A stretch of 64,000 nt of DNA from Dethiosulfovibrio russensis (lineage in GTDB: Bacteria > Synergistota > Synergistia > Synergistales > Dethiosulfovibrionaceae), in contig NZ_JAKGUG010000008.1 in the NCBI RefSeq assembly GCF_021568855.1, forward strand, positions 1 through 64,000. Direction: 5' to 3'. The notes under the pieces were generated by a model. That model did no database searches. It was not told the DNA's origin and worked only from the letters and a program-made list of their open reading frames with translations. Shown in pieces: positions 56,058 through 64,000 of the stretch. Both the position numbers and the translations under genes were made by a program. Position 1 is the stretch's first letter, and the number at the start of each line of letters is the position of its first letter.

Positions 56058-56924
56058 ATGGCCGCCTCGGTAACGATGGAGAACTCCCTGAGGATCCTGA
56101 GGTCCGAGAGAGAGGCCTTGGGGATCGTGGCGTCCCCCGACCTGGATCCATACGGAATCGGAGTTATAGGAGAGGAGTTTACACCTCTCACCACCACACT
56201 GGGCCATCTGGAGGACAAGATAGCCTCTGCTAACCCCCTTTTCGCCGCGGCTCTGGTCGGCGAGTTTCGCCGTATGGGGTTGAAAGGGGGCGACTCAGTG
56301 GCGATAGGGGCCAGCGGCTCTTTCCCGGGGTTGCTGGTGGCGGTGCTGTCCGCCTGCGACGCCATGGAGCTCCGTCCCCTTTTGATCTGTTCTCTGGGCT
56401 CATCGATGTACGGGGCCAACCGGGTCGGCTTCAACGTTGTGGACATGGTCAAGCTCCTGGAGGACAGAGGTTCTTTGGATTTCGAGTTTTTGGGGTTCTC
56501 CCTTGGAGGGGACGACGATAGATACGACGCCCCTCTGTTTCCGGAGTGGCGCGATCTGACCTTGGACGAGGCCCTGAGACTTGCATCGGAGGAGAGGTTT
56601 ATCCACGAGGACTCCCTCGGTAAGAGCGTCGAGGTCAGGATGTCCCTTTACGACGAGGCATCCGGCGGTGAAATAGGATGTTTCGTAGGGGTCGGAGGGG
56701 CCTCGGTGACCTTCGGAGACTCGGACCAGTCGGCTTCCTTCCCTGGCGGGACGACGTCGAAGCCCTTCGAATCCATGCCCTCGGAAGGGCTGCTTTCCCG
56801 TTTTCTTCGTAGCGGGATTCCTGTGATCCATCTTCTCTGCGTGAGGGATCTGTGCGATAGGTGGTCCATCCCCTACGGCGACAACCCCCTGAACTGGCGG
56901 AATCACCGATTCTCCCGGAGATAG
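56058..56924 (+). CDS. PgsW-like poly-gamma-glutamate system protein (second copy, short)
   Basis: A 288-residue protein clearly related to PgsW at 49639: EFTPLTTTLGHLEDKIASAN matches its SPLSTTLGSLPSK block, and GASGSFPGLLVAVLSACDAM and LICSLGSSMYGANR match SSSFPGLLLNML and VVSLGSSTWGCN; GVGGASVTFGDS matches the GGSSANMGDN region. It lacks the C-terminal TM helix. The start is uncertain: the ATG at 56058 has only GAAGG before it, while the frame is open upstream to a GTG at 55938 through a hydrophobic, signal-like stretch (VLLCCCLIGGSLLP) and the terminator. It may need a non-ATG start within 55978-56058. Confidence 0.78.
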   Translation: MAASVTMENSLRILRSEREALGIVASPDLDPYGIGVIGEEFTPLTTTLGHLEDKIASANPLFAAALVGEFRRMGLKGGDSVAIGASGSFPGLLVAVLSACDAMELRPLLICSLGSSMYGANRVGFNVVDMVKLLEDRGSLDFEFLGFSLGGDDDRYDAPLFPEWRDLTLDEALRLASEERFIHEDSLGKSVEVRMSLYDEASGGEIGCFVGVGGASVTFGDSDQSASFPGGTTSKPFESMPSEGLLSRFLRSGIPVIHLLCVRDLCDRWSIPYGDNPLNWRNHRFSRR

Positions 56925-56930
56925 CCCACG

Positions 56931-56939
56931 TGATATAAT
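56931..56939 (+). promoter_or_regulatory. Extended -10 promoter of rubrerythrin
   Basis: TGATATAAT is an extended -10 element (TGn plus perfect TATAAT) 43 bases before the rubrerythrin ATG. The -35 position (TCTCCC) is poor, as is usual for this promoter type. Confidence 0.68.
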
Positions 56940-56982
56940 ACCCCTATGAGGGTATATAAATCTTTTCAAGGGGGAATTGATC

Positions 56983-57480
<498 letters not shown>

Positions 57481-57499
57481 GGGCTATATCGTTTGAACC

Positions 57500-57533
57500 G
57501 GGTCCGGACGTAAACGTCCGGACCCTTATTTTA
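57500..57533 (+). terminator. Terminator after rubrerythrin
   Basis: An 11-bp perfect stem (GGGTCCGGACG, loop TAAA, complement) followed by TTATTTTA. Confidence 0.9.
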
Positions 57534-57554
57534 CGGAAAAGGACGTGACGGGAT

Positions 57555-58610
57555 TTGCAGAGATTGGTAGTGCTTTTTACCGGGGGCACCATAGCCAGCG
57601 CTTTTGGAGAGGGAGGAAGCAAGGGACCGGACAGCACGGTGGTAGGTGCCTTAAGGGAACATCTCACCGGTTTTTTCGCTGGCAGAGATGTGGACGTGGT
57701 ATGTCGAGAGCCCTGGGGAGTCCCGGGGCTGGACAGCTCCGATCTGGACCCAGGCCATTGGGTAGAGCTGGCGTCCTCTATCGCTAGGGAGCTCGATAAC
57801 GGCGCTACCGGTTTTCTAATCCTTCACGGAACGGACACCATGGCCTATACCTCCGCCTGGCTCAGCCTGTGTTTTCCCCACGTGGATGTGCCAATAGTGC
57901 TTACAGGCAGTCAGCTTACATTGGACTACATGCCCGAGGACGTCACGGTAAACCTCAGGGGAGCGGCTCAGGTCGCCTGTTCGGACATTTCCGGGGTCTG
58001 GATCTACTGTAACTGGAAGCTGATTCCGGGGAACAGGGCCCACAAGGCACAGGCCTTACATCCCGATGCCTACGTGGCAACCAACGGTCAGCCTATGTAT
58101 TTCAATCCTGAATGGGCCAGGAAAGGCAGAAAAGGAACGGTGAGACAGCCTCTTCCCCATACACTGTCTCCTCTAGCGGAGAAGGCCATGGGGCACGGCT
58201 CGGATGAAGCGAGGAACATCGGTAGTCGGATGGCCTGGCTGTTCTGTACTCCCGGCTTTTCTCCCAGGTTTTCCGGTGAGGAACGAGTGCTGGCCATATT
58301 GGGCTACGGAGCGGGCAACGCCCCTTCCGGCGCTCTCCAGGCGGTGGAGAGCGCTTTCGACGGGCTTTCCAAACCCCATGTCATAGCCTGTAGCCAGGCA
58401 GAGGGAGACATGAAGAACCCCGGCAGCTATGCCGGGGTGGGTATAGCCTCCTTGGCCGATAGGGGATTCACCGTCTGGAGCCAGATGGACTATCCCGTCG
58501 AGTTCGTCCACGCTCTAGGCTGTTATTCCCTTCTGGCCTCGTCCTCCGCTCCGGGGTTCGTCCTGTCCCACTATCTCAGGGAGTGCTCGTCAGAGACGCC
58601 GCTCCTATAA
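57555..58610 (+). CDS. L-asparaginase, type I
   Basis: A 351-residue cytoplasmic (no signal peptide) asparaginase. The first catalytic Thr is in VVLFTGGTIASAF and the second in LILHGTDTMAYTSAWL, with VLTGSQ and the C-terminal GYGAGNAPS block. It converts asparagine to aspartate and ammonia. The start is a TTG at 57555 or 57564; the former has GGGA close upstream, so the exact N terminus is unsettled. The last 35 bases overlap the convergent ROK kinase gene. Confidence 0.92.
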   Translation: MQRLVVLFTGGTIASAFGEGGSKGPDSTVVGALREHLTGFFAGRDVDVVCREPWGVPGLDSSDLDPGHWVELASSIARELDNGATGFLILHGTDTMAYTSAWLSLCFPHVDVPIVLTGSQLTLDYMPEDVTVNLRGAAQVACSDISGVWIYCNWKLIPGNRAHKAQALHPDAYVATNGQPMYFNPEWARKGRKGTVRQPLPHTLSPLAEKAMGHGSDEARNIGSRMAWLFCTPGFSPRFSGEERVLAILGYGAGNAPSGALQAVESAFDGLSKPHVIACSQAEGDMKNPGSYAGVGIASLADRGFTVWSQMDYPVEFVHALGCYSLLASSSAPGFVLSHYLRECSSETPLL

Positions 58611-59442
58611 CCGGACCGTCCTTTCCGAGGGAGGATATTTTCAAAGGAGGCATCGGTCGAAACGCTGTGGCCAGTCGCTCATCCAGGAACGGTTTCAGCT
58701 CTTGGACGAGTTCCGGCAGATTCGAAAGCCCCCCTGCCAGAACGATAGCCTCCGGATCAAGAAGGTGTATCGCCGATATCATCACGCAGGCCAGCCCCTC
58801 CAGAGACCGGTTCCAGAAGTTCCTGTGTTCTTCGTCGTTCCGTCGGTCCCACAGCTCCGGTACCGACGGAACCCCTTTTTCCGAGCACCTGAGGTCGAAG
58901 GTATCCGCCGAGAAAAGGGTCTCCCCGTGTCCTATGCCGCCGCAGTTACAGGGCGTCCTGTGGAGCAGGGCCACGTGCCCTATCTCTCCGGCCAGTCCTC
59001 TGTGACCCCTTATCAGACGACCTCCGGATACGATAGCCCCTCCTATGCCCGTGCCCAGGGTCATCATCACGAAGTCCTTCATTCCGACTGCCTCTCCCGA
59101 TTCCATCTCTCCCAGGGCCGCGCAGTTTCCGTCGTTGTCCAGTGCGACCGGAAGGGACAGCCTTTTCTCGAGGATCTCCGCCATGGGAAAGTTCTCCCAT
59201 CGGGGCAGGTTGGTCAGTCTTACCACAGACCTTCTATCGAGGGACAGCATACCCGGTAGCCCTATCCCTACGGATTTTGTCGATTTTACCTTCAGAGATT
59301 TAACCAACCTTTCAATTGCTTCGGTGGTCTCCTCCGGCTTCCTGGACCTTGGGGTGGGTTCCCAGGCCTGGTTTACGACCTTGCCCTTTTCAACGACTCC
59401 GGCGGCTATCTTATGTCCTCCCAGATCGACCCCTATCCTCAA
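58576..59442 (-). CDS. ROK-family sugar kinase
   Basis: A 288-residue ROK kinase. It has RIGVDLGGHKIAAGVV (ATP-binding phosphate 1), GIGLPGMLSL, VALDNDGNCAALGE with the base Asp, and MTLGTGIGGAIVSGG. The zinc motif reads GHVALLHRTPCNCGGIGHGET: the first His and two Cys are present, but the position usually filled by the third Cys is His. The TTG start has AGGTAGAGGA upstream. It starts six bases after arnD and is probably co-transcribed with the arn genes. A sugar such as glucose or N-acetylmannosamine may be phosphorylated; this is undetermined. Confidence 0.88.
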   Translation of the reverse strand: MRIGVDLGGHKIAAGVVEKGKVVNQAWEPTPRSRKPEETTEAIERLVKSLKVKSTKSVGIGLPGMLSLDRRSVVRLTNLPRWENFPMAEILEKRLSLPVALDNDGNCAALGEMESGEAVGMKDFVMMTLGTGIGGAIVSGGRLIRGHRGLAGEIGHVALLHRTPCNCGGIGHGETLFSADTFDLRCSEKGVPSVPELWDRRNDEEHRNFWNRSLEGLACVMISAIHLLDPEAIVLAGGLSNLPELVQELKPFLDERLATAFRPMPPLKISSLGKDGPVIGAASLTSTP

Positions 59443-59448
59443 ATTCCT

Positions 59449-60339
59449 CTACCTCCCTCCCTGTAGGGAGACCGCTCCGGCTCTGCCGGGGATCTCTCCT
59501 TGGATCACCTCGCAGATCGGAAGTTCCTCTTTAGTCAGTTTCGCCGCCTCCTCCTTGAGGGTAACGAACTCGGCGCCTTCGGATTTTGCCCTTTTTACGA
59601 GCTCGTCCAGCTTGGAAAGCATCGACATGCCCTCCATCTCCGCGTGGACCGTGTGTACGTTGAGTCCTTCCGTCAGAAGCGACATGTAGATGTCGTTGAC
59701 GTTGTCGGCAGTGCAGCCGTCCCTCCCGAGTATCTCGTCCATGGTGGGGAGGGTCGTGGGTATCTGAGGGGTTCTGAAAACCCTTCCCCTCAGAGACGGA
59801 AGAAAGGGAGTTTTTCCTCTGGAGTCGCTGGCATAGAGAAGTCCCATCCGGTCCTGCACGGAAAGGCTGGCGAGGCTGGTCTTCCAGGCCGGAGCGGCGC
59901 AGCACGTAGAGGACGTCCCTAGAACCTTTCGGTACATATTCCCGGCTTTTCGAAGAAGAGACTCTATCTCCGATTCCGACAGGTGGTCCAGACGGTCCTG
60001 CCACTTCACGTGATCCCAGGAGTGTATCCCCGTATCCTGGCCGCTCTTTGCGACCTCTTTAAGTATCGAGGGGGCGGAGGGCACTATCATGGGTGCCGGA
60101 AGCAGAGTGCCGTACATCATGGTCTTTAGGCCGTAGGTTCCCGGCGCGTTGGTTCGGACCATCTTGGATATGAATCCCTTTCGGAATATCCGTCGTATCG
60201 CCTTGCCCGAGTTGTCCGGCCCGAAGGAAAAGAAGAACGATCCCCTTATTCCCCTTCGGTCCATCAGTTTCAGCAGACGGGGAACTCCCTCGAGGTATCC
60301 CCTCAGGGTGTCGACGTCGACTTTAAGGGCGATCCGCAT
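59449..60339 (-). CDS. arnD: Polysaccharide deacetylase family, probable ArnD deformylase
   Basis: A 296-residue NodB-fold protein. It has IALKVDVDTLRGYLEGVPRL, RGIRGSFFFSFGPDNSG and the metal/catalytic segments TGIHSWDHVKWQDR and CCAAPAWKTS, the last in the ArnD-type pattern. ArnD removes the formyl group from undecaprenyl-phosphate-4-formamido-arabinose. It overlaps the arnA decarboxylase-like gene by 17 bases, and the order B-C-A-A-D matches an arn pathway. Confidence 0.9.
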   Translation of the reverse strand: MRIALKVDVDTLRGYLEGVPRLLKLMDRRGIRGSFFFSFGPDNSGKAIRRIFRKGFISKMVRTNAPGTYGLKTMMYGTLLPAPMIVPSAPSILKEVAKSGQDTGIHSWDHVKWQDRLDHLSESEIESLLRKAGNMYRKVLGTSSTCCAAPAWKTSLASLSVQDRMGLLYASDSRGKTPFLPSLRGRVFRTPQIPTTLPTMDEILGRDGCTADNVNDIYMSLLTEGLNVHTVHAEMEGMSMLSKLDELVKRAKSEGAEFVTLKEEAAKLTKEELPICEVIQGEIPGRAGAVSLQGGR

Positions 60340-61336
60340 AGAAGGCCACGGTCCTTCTGACTGCTTCGTGGAAGTCGACCTGGGGGTGCCAGTCCAGCAG
60401 TTCCTCCGCCTTGGAGATGGACGGTTTTCTGTCCTGCACGTCCTCGTAGCCTCTGCCGTAGTACTCGGTCGAGTCCTTTTCCACGAAGGTCGCCTTCGAA
60501 GCGGCCTCGGCGAATTTGGGGAAGTCTTTCATCGCATCCACCACCGCCACCGCCAGCCCCTTTATGGAGTGGTTGCTGTCGGGATTGCCTATGTTGAAGA
60601 TCTCGCCGTCGGCGCTCTTTTTTGCGTCGGCTATTATGGCTATAAGGGCGTCAACTCCGTCTGTGACGTAGGTAAAGCTTCGTCTCTGTCTTCCTCCGTC
60701 GACCAAGGTTATCGGTCGTCCGACCGATACGTCGTAGATCATCTGGGTTATGGAGCGAGCCTTTCTCTCCTCCGCGTCCCTGAAGGTGTCCAGCCTGGGG
60801 CCTATCCAGTTGAAGGGCCTGAACAGGGTGTAGGGGAGTTCCTTTTCCTGTCCATAGGCGGATATGACCCTGTCCATCATCTGTTTGCTGCAGCTGTATA
60901 TCCATCTGCTGTTTTTTATGGGGCCCTGGATCAGCAGGCTCTCGTCCTCCATGAGCCAGTCTCCGGTGCTCATGCCGTAGACCTCGGACGTGGAGGGGAA
61001 GATTATCCTAACTCCGTGTTCAGAGCACATCCGGACTATTTTGAGGTTCTGTTCGAAGTCCAGCTCGAAGGTCATAAGGGGGTTTGTTATGTAATAGGCC
61101 GGTTTGGCTATACCGGCCAGAGGTAGGACCACGTCGCTGTCGGCTATCTGTTTTTCGATCCAGCGATCCTCCTCGTAGAGATCTCCCAGTTTGATCGATA
61201 GTCTGGGGTTGTCCGAGCCTCTAAGGTTGTCGTCTCTCAGGTCGAAGGCCGTCACGGTCCAGTCGGTTTTCTCCAGAATCCTATCTATCAGGTGGGATCC
61301 TATGAAGCCGTTTGCTCCTAGCACGAATACGTTCAT
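60323..61336 (-). CDS. arnA: ArnA-type UDP-glucuronate decarboxylase (separate protein)
   Basis: A 337-residue short-chain dehydrogenase/epimerase-family enzyme. The NAD-binding GANGFIGSHLIDRIL and catalytic Tyr/Lys in RWIYSCSKQMMDRVI are present, with FPSTSEVYGM and FRPFNWIGPRLD typical of the C-terminal half of ArnA. In E. coli this domain and the formyltransferase are one 660-residue chain; here they are two genes 15 bases apart. It converts UDP-glucuronate to the 4-keto pentose. Confidence 0.93.
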   Translation of the reverse strand: MNVFVLGANGFIGSHLIDRILEKTDWTVTAFDLRDDNLRGSDNPRLSIKLGDLYEEDRWIEKQIADSDVVLPLAGIAKPAYYITNPLMTFELDFEQNLKIVRMCSEHGVRIIFPSTSEVYGMSTGDWLMEDESLLIQGPIKNSRWIYSCSKQMMDRVISAYGQEKELPYTLFRPFNWIGPRLDTFRDAEERKARSITQMIYDVSVGRPITLVDGGRQRRSFTYVTDGVDALIAIIADAKKSADGEIFNIGNPDSNHSIKGLAVAVVDAMKDFPKFAEAASKATFVEKDSTEYYGRGYEDVQDRKPSISKAEELLDWHPQVDFHEAVRRTVAFYADRP

Positions 61337-61351
61337 GTCTTTCCTCCGTCT

Positions 61352-62281
61352 TTAGTCTTGTCCCAGAAGGGCCCCTACGTTCAGGTTTTTTCTGGCGAAG
61401 TCCGGCCCGTCCATCTCGCTCTCTCCGTCCAGCTGAGCCCTCAGTACCCTGAGGTTTCCACGTCCTGTCGCCACGGTTAGGGGATCCAGCGACAGCACCT
61501 CGCCGGGTTTTCCCAGTGATGCCCCTTCCTGGGGTTTCCCCCACCAGATGAAGAGCTTCCTGCCTCTGTAGTCGGTGTAGGCTCCAGGATAAGGATGGGT
61601 CACGGCCCTTATGAGGTTGTATATCCTTCGGCTGTCGTTGGACCAGCGTATGATTCCGTCCTCGGGTCTTCTGCCTCCGAACTCGGTGGCCATGGTCTCG
61701 TCCTGAGCGGCTCCGACGACCCTGCCCGATTCCAGTTCAGGAAAGGTCCTTGCCACTATCTTCGCCGCCGCGTCGCATATCTTCATGAAGACTTCTTTGG
61801 CCCCATCGGTTTCCTCGATCCTGACGACCTCCTGGTCTATTACCTCGCCTCTGTCTACCTTGGAGGTCATGCGGTGGAGGGTCGCCCCTGTCTCTTTCTC
61901 CCCGTTCAGTATGGCCCAGTTGATACAGGCCCTTCCTCTGTAGCGGGGCAGCAGCGATCCGTGCATGTTGTAGGCTCCCAGTTTTGCGACCTTGAGGATC
62001 TTCTCCGGTATGATGTCGCGGTAATAAAAGGAAAAGATCAGCTTGGGTTTGAGTTTTTTTATCGTCTTTACGTTCTGCTGGTCCTTCAGATCCAGGTCGA
62101 GCAAGGGCTCTATCCCTCTGCTCCTGGCCAGCTCCGCCACCGATCGGAACCAGATTTCCTCGTCGGGGTCGTCGGTGTAGGTAACTACCGCCACCACGTT
62201 GGCTTCCATGTCGAACAGGGTCTCCAGGCAGCGGTATCCTACCTCGTTGTAGGCGAAGACCACTATAGCCGGTTTACTCAT
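61352..62281 (-). CDS. arnA: ArnA-type formyltransferase (separate protein)
   Basis: A 309-residue protein matching the N-terminal half of ArnA. It has IVVFAYNEVGYRCLETL, LIFSFYYRDIIPEKIL and the formyltransferase core GAYNMHGSLLPRYRGRACINWAI with catalytic Asn/His, then GATLHRMTSKVDRGEVI with the Asp. It would formylate UDP-4-amino-4-deoxy-arabinose using 10-formyltetrahydrofolate. It begins four bases within the end of arnC (ATGA). Confidence 0.94.
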   Translation of the reverse strand: MSKPAIVVFAYNEVGYRCLETLFDMEANVVAVVTYTDDPDEEIWFRSVAELARSRGIEPLLDLDLKDQQNVKTIKKLKPKLIFSFYYRDIIPEKILKVAKLGAYNMHGSLLPRYRGRACINWAILNGEKETGATLHRMTSKVDRGEVIDQEVVRIEETDGAKEVFMKICDAAAKIVARTFPELESGRVVGAAQDETMATEFGGRRPEDGIIRWSNDSRRIYNLIRAVTHPYPGAYTDYRGRKLFIWWGKPQEGASLGKPGEVLSLDPLTVATGRGNLRVLRAQLDGESEMDGPDFARKNLNVGALLGQD

Positions 62282-63219
62282 AGCTCTTCCTCCTCCTGAT
62301 AGACCTGTCTGACGACGTAGCGAGGTCGCTGTCTTACCTCCTGGTAGACTCGGCCTATGTATTCTCCTCCTATGCCGACGGAGATCATGGTCACCCCCAT
62401 CAGGAAGAAGTTTATCGCCATCAGGGTGAAGAGTCCCTCTGCCTCGGGACCTAAGACTATCCTCCTGAGGATCAGGAAGGCGGTGAAGAGCAGGCTCATG
62501 ACCGCAACGGTCATGCCGGTAACCGTCACTGCCTGGAGGGGGGCGATGGAGAAGCCCGTCATCAGGTCGAAGTTAAGCCTTATCAACCTGAACAGGCCGT
62601 ATTTGGATTCCCCTTTTGCCCTCTCCGAATGTCTAACCGTTATCTCCACCGGGTTTACGGCGAACTTCTGTCCCAGAGCCGGTATGAAGGTCGTGGTCTC
62701 TCGGCACTGCAATATGAGGTCCACGATACGCCTGTCGTAGCCTCTCAACATACATCCGTAGTCGTGAAGCCTGAGGCCTGTGATCCTGTTGGTCACGGCG
62801 TTCACTATTTTCGAGGCGGCCTTGCGGAACAAGGGGTCCTGCCTGAATTTCCTGATCGTGCCGACCACGTCGTGTCCTCTTTCCATGGCAGCCACTATTC
62901 GGGGTATCTCCTCAGGGGGGTTCTGTAGGTCGGCGTCCATGGTGATCACCATTTTCCCCCGGGAGATGGAGAACCCGGCGATTATGGCCATGTGCTGGCC
63001 GAAGTTGCCGTTCAGTTCTACAACCTTGACCCGATCCTCTCGTTTTTCCCTGAACTTAAGTGAGAGAGCAAGGGATCTGTCCCTGCTGCCGTCGTCCACC
63101 AGTATCAGCTCGTAGGATCTGGACAAGCTCTCCAGCACCGGGAGGACTCGCCTGAACAGCTCCGGCAGGGATTCCTCCTCGTTGTAGACGGGAACGACGA
63201 CCGATAGCTCCGGGGTCAT
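62278..63219 (-). CDS. arnC: ArnC-type undecaprenyl-phosphate glycosyltransferase
   Basis: A 313-residue GT2 glycosyltransferase. The catalytic domain has LSVVVPVYNEEESLPELFRR, MVITMDADLQNPPEEIPR with the DxD-type acidic residues, and two C-terminal TM helices (MTVAVMSLLFTAFLILRR and LMAINFFLMGVTMISVGIGG). It transfers the formyl-arabinose to undecaprenyl phosphate on the inner face of the membrane. The ATG at 63219 overlaps arnB's stop (ATGA). Confidence 0.93.
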   Translation of the reverse strand: MTPELSVVVPVYNEEESLPELFRRVLPVLESLSRSYELILVDDGSRDRSLALSLKFREKREDRVKVVELNGNFGQHMAIIAGFSISRGKMVITMDADLQNPPEEIPRIVAAMERGHDVVGTIRKFRQDPLFRKAASKIVNAVTNRITGLRLHDYGCMLRGYDRRIVDLILQCRETTTFIPALGQKFAVNPVEITVRHSERAKGESKYGLFRLIRLNFDLMTGFSIAPLQAVTVTGMTVAVMSLLFTAFLILRRIVLGPEAEGLFTLMAINFFLMGVTMISVGIGGEYIGRVYQEVRQRPRYVVRQVYQEEEEL

Positions 63220-64000
63220 TTTAGATGAGACCTCAGAACGGATCGGACCCCTTTTACGACGTCGTCCACGTCGGCATCGCTCATGGCGGGAAACAGGGGG
63301 AGGGATACTATTCTGTCCGAGACGTATTCCGCCTCTTGGAAGTCGCCCCTCTTCCATCCATATCTGTCCCTGTAGTGGGAGAACAGATGCAAAGCCTGGT
63401 AGTGCAGAGCAGTGCCTATGTTGAGCTCCCTCATGGCCGCCATGAATCCGTCCCTGTCTATGTCGAGGACGTCCACGTCCACGAAGGGGGTGAATATGTG
63501 CCAGCTGTGGAGGGTGTCGTCCGATTGAGGCTGGGGCAATATCAACCCGGGTTGGTCCGATAGCTCGGTCATGTATTTGGCGACTATCTCACGTCTTCGG
63601 CGGTTGAATTGGTCGAGACTACGGAGCTGTCCTCTCCCTATGGCCGCCTGTATGTCCATCATGTTGGCCTTGTATCCCGGGAACAGGACGTCGTAGTGAG
63701 GGGTACCCTTTGCGGCGTAGCGGTTCCAGGCTCCCTTGCTCATTCCGTGCTGTCTCAGGACCGATATCCTCTCAGCCAGGTCCTCGTCGGAGGTGCATAC
63801 CATACCGCCCTCTCCGGTGGTGATGTTTTTCGTAGGGTGAAAGCTGAACACCGAGCATCGTCTGGCCCCTCTGTCCGACCCTATCGGGCGTCCTCTGTAG
63901 AAAGCTCCCAGGCCGTGGGCCGCGTCCTCCACCACCGCCAGACCGTGTCTGGAGGCCAGATCCTCTATGGGATCCATGTCGCAGGGGCGTCCGGCGAAGT
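63216..64000 (-). CDS. arnB: ArnB-type PLP aminotransferase (N terminus beyond window)
   Basis: The 261 C-terminal codons of a DegT/DnrJ/EryC1-family aminotransferase; the frame remains open to the window end (FAGRPCDMDPIEDLA). The Schiff-base Lys is in FSFHPTKNITTGEGG, and AVVEDAAHGLGAFYRG holds the conserved PLP Asp. GTALHYQALHLFSHYRDRYG and the C-terminal LPLFPAMSDADVDDVV are typical of ArnB. It aminates the 4-keto sugar. Start and promoter are outside the window. Confidence 0.92.
   Translation of the reverse strand, partial: FAGRPCDMDPIEDLASRHGLAVVEDAAHGLGAFYRGRPIGSDRGARRCSVFSFHPTKNITTGEGGMVCTSDEDLAERISVLRQHGMSKGAWNRYAAKGTPHYDVLFPGYKANMMDIQAAIGRGQLRSLDQFNRRRREIVAKYMTELSDQPGLILPQPQSDDTLHSWHIFTPFVDVDVLDIDRDGFMAAMRELNIGTALHYQALHLFSHYRDRYGWKRGDFQEAEYVSDRIVSLPLFPAMSDADVDDVVKGVRSVLRSHLK

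Noticed and set aside
54524-56452. 642-codon minus-strand open frame opposite the C69 dipeptidase and PgsW-like genes
   Set aside because: It crosses a terminator and two well-supported genes on the other strand; composition is typical of an antisense shadow.

Overview
The window reads as chromosome from an anaerobic, diderm, amino-acid-fermenting bacterium. The gene content best fits Synergistota, possibly a Dethiosulfovibrio-like genus. This is inferred from gene content (TRAP and TTT transporters, a Mop-type aldehyde oxidoreductase, rubrerythrin, selenocysteine use, DUF6305 proteins, lipid A arabinose genes) and was not tested by any search. Genes are dense, usually overlap by ATGA or GTGA, and often start with GTG or TTG. 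I saw no tRNA, rRNA, insertion sequence or CRISPR array.

Layout. 172-5488 (-): a signalling chain made of a periplasmic binding protein, a hybrid histidine kinase and a response regulator with an HD-GYP domain. 5609-11105 (-): a tripartite RND efflux pump. 11270-16769 (-): an IclR regulator, KDPG aldolase, KDG kinase and a TctCBA transporter, which together look like sugar-acid uptake and Entner-Doudoroff-type breakdown. 16915-18345: two copies of a structured repeat (a third lies at the left edge) around a VOC protein and a flavin reductase. 19117-27698 (-): a Mop/Trs operon with a molybdenum aldehyde oxidoreductase, an Fe-S/NAD(P) partner, a small CxxC redox protein, a methyltransferase, a C_GCAxxG_C_C protein, a radical SAM protein and a CoA ligase. 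The radical SAM gene is interrupted by an in-frame TGA that almost certainly encodes selenocysteine. 28008-35901 (-): an RpiR regulator, aminotransferase, TAXI-TRAP transporter, CoA-transferase and thiolase, forming a plausible complete route for a beta-amino acid.

36062-57000 (+) is the most unusual part. A sensor kinase and regulator precede two paralogous clusters (38151-43048 and 50931-55930). Each cluster encodes a secreted DUF6305 protein, a DctM-like permease, a tiny membrane protein (48 or 58 residues, both recognised here directly from the DNA) and a membrane-anchored aspartoacylase/succinylglutamate-desuccinylase-like zinc enzyme. Each then ends with a different exported amidohydrolase or peptidase: gamma-glutamyltransferase in one, a C69 dipeptidase in the other. 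Between them a translationally coupled operon joins a two-component/HD-GYP sensory trio to poly-gamma-glutamate genes pgsB, pgsC and pgsW, without pgsA/capA. A second PgsW-like gene follows. I read this as an envelope system handling gamma-glutamyl or N-acyl-amino-acid compounds.

56983-64000: rubrerythrin, asparaginase, then a (-) strand arn locus (arnB partial, arnC, split arnA, arnD) with a ROK kinase, for aminoarabinose modification of lipid A. Functions come from motif reading and family knowledge; none was verified by search.
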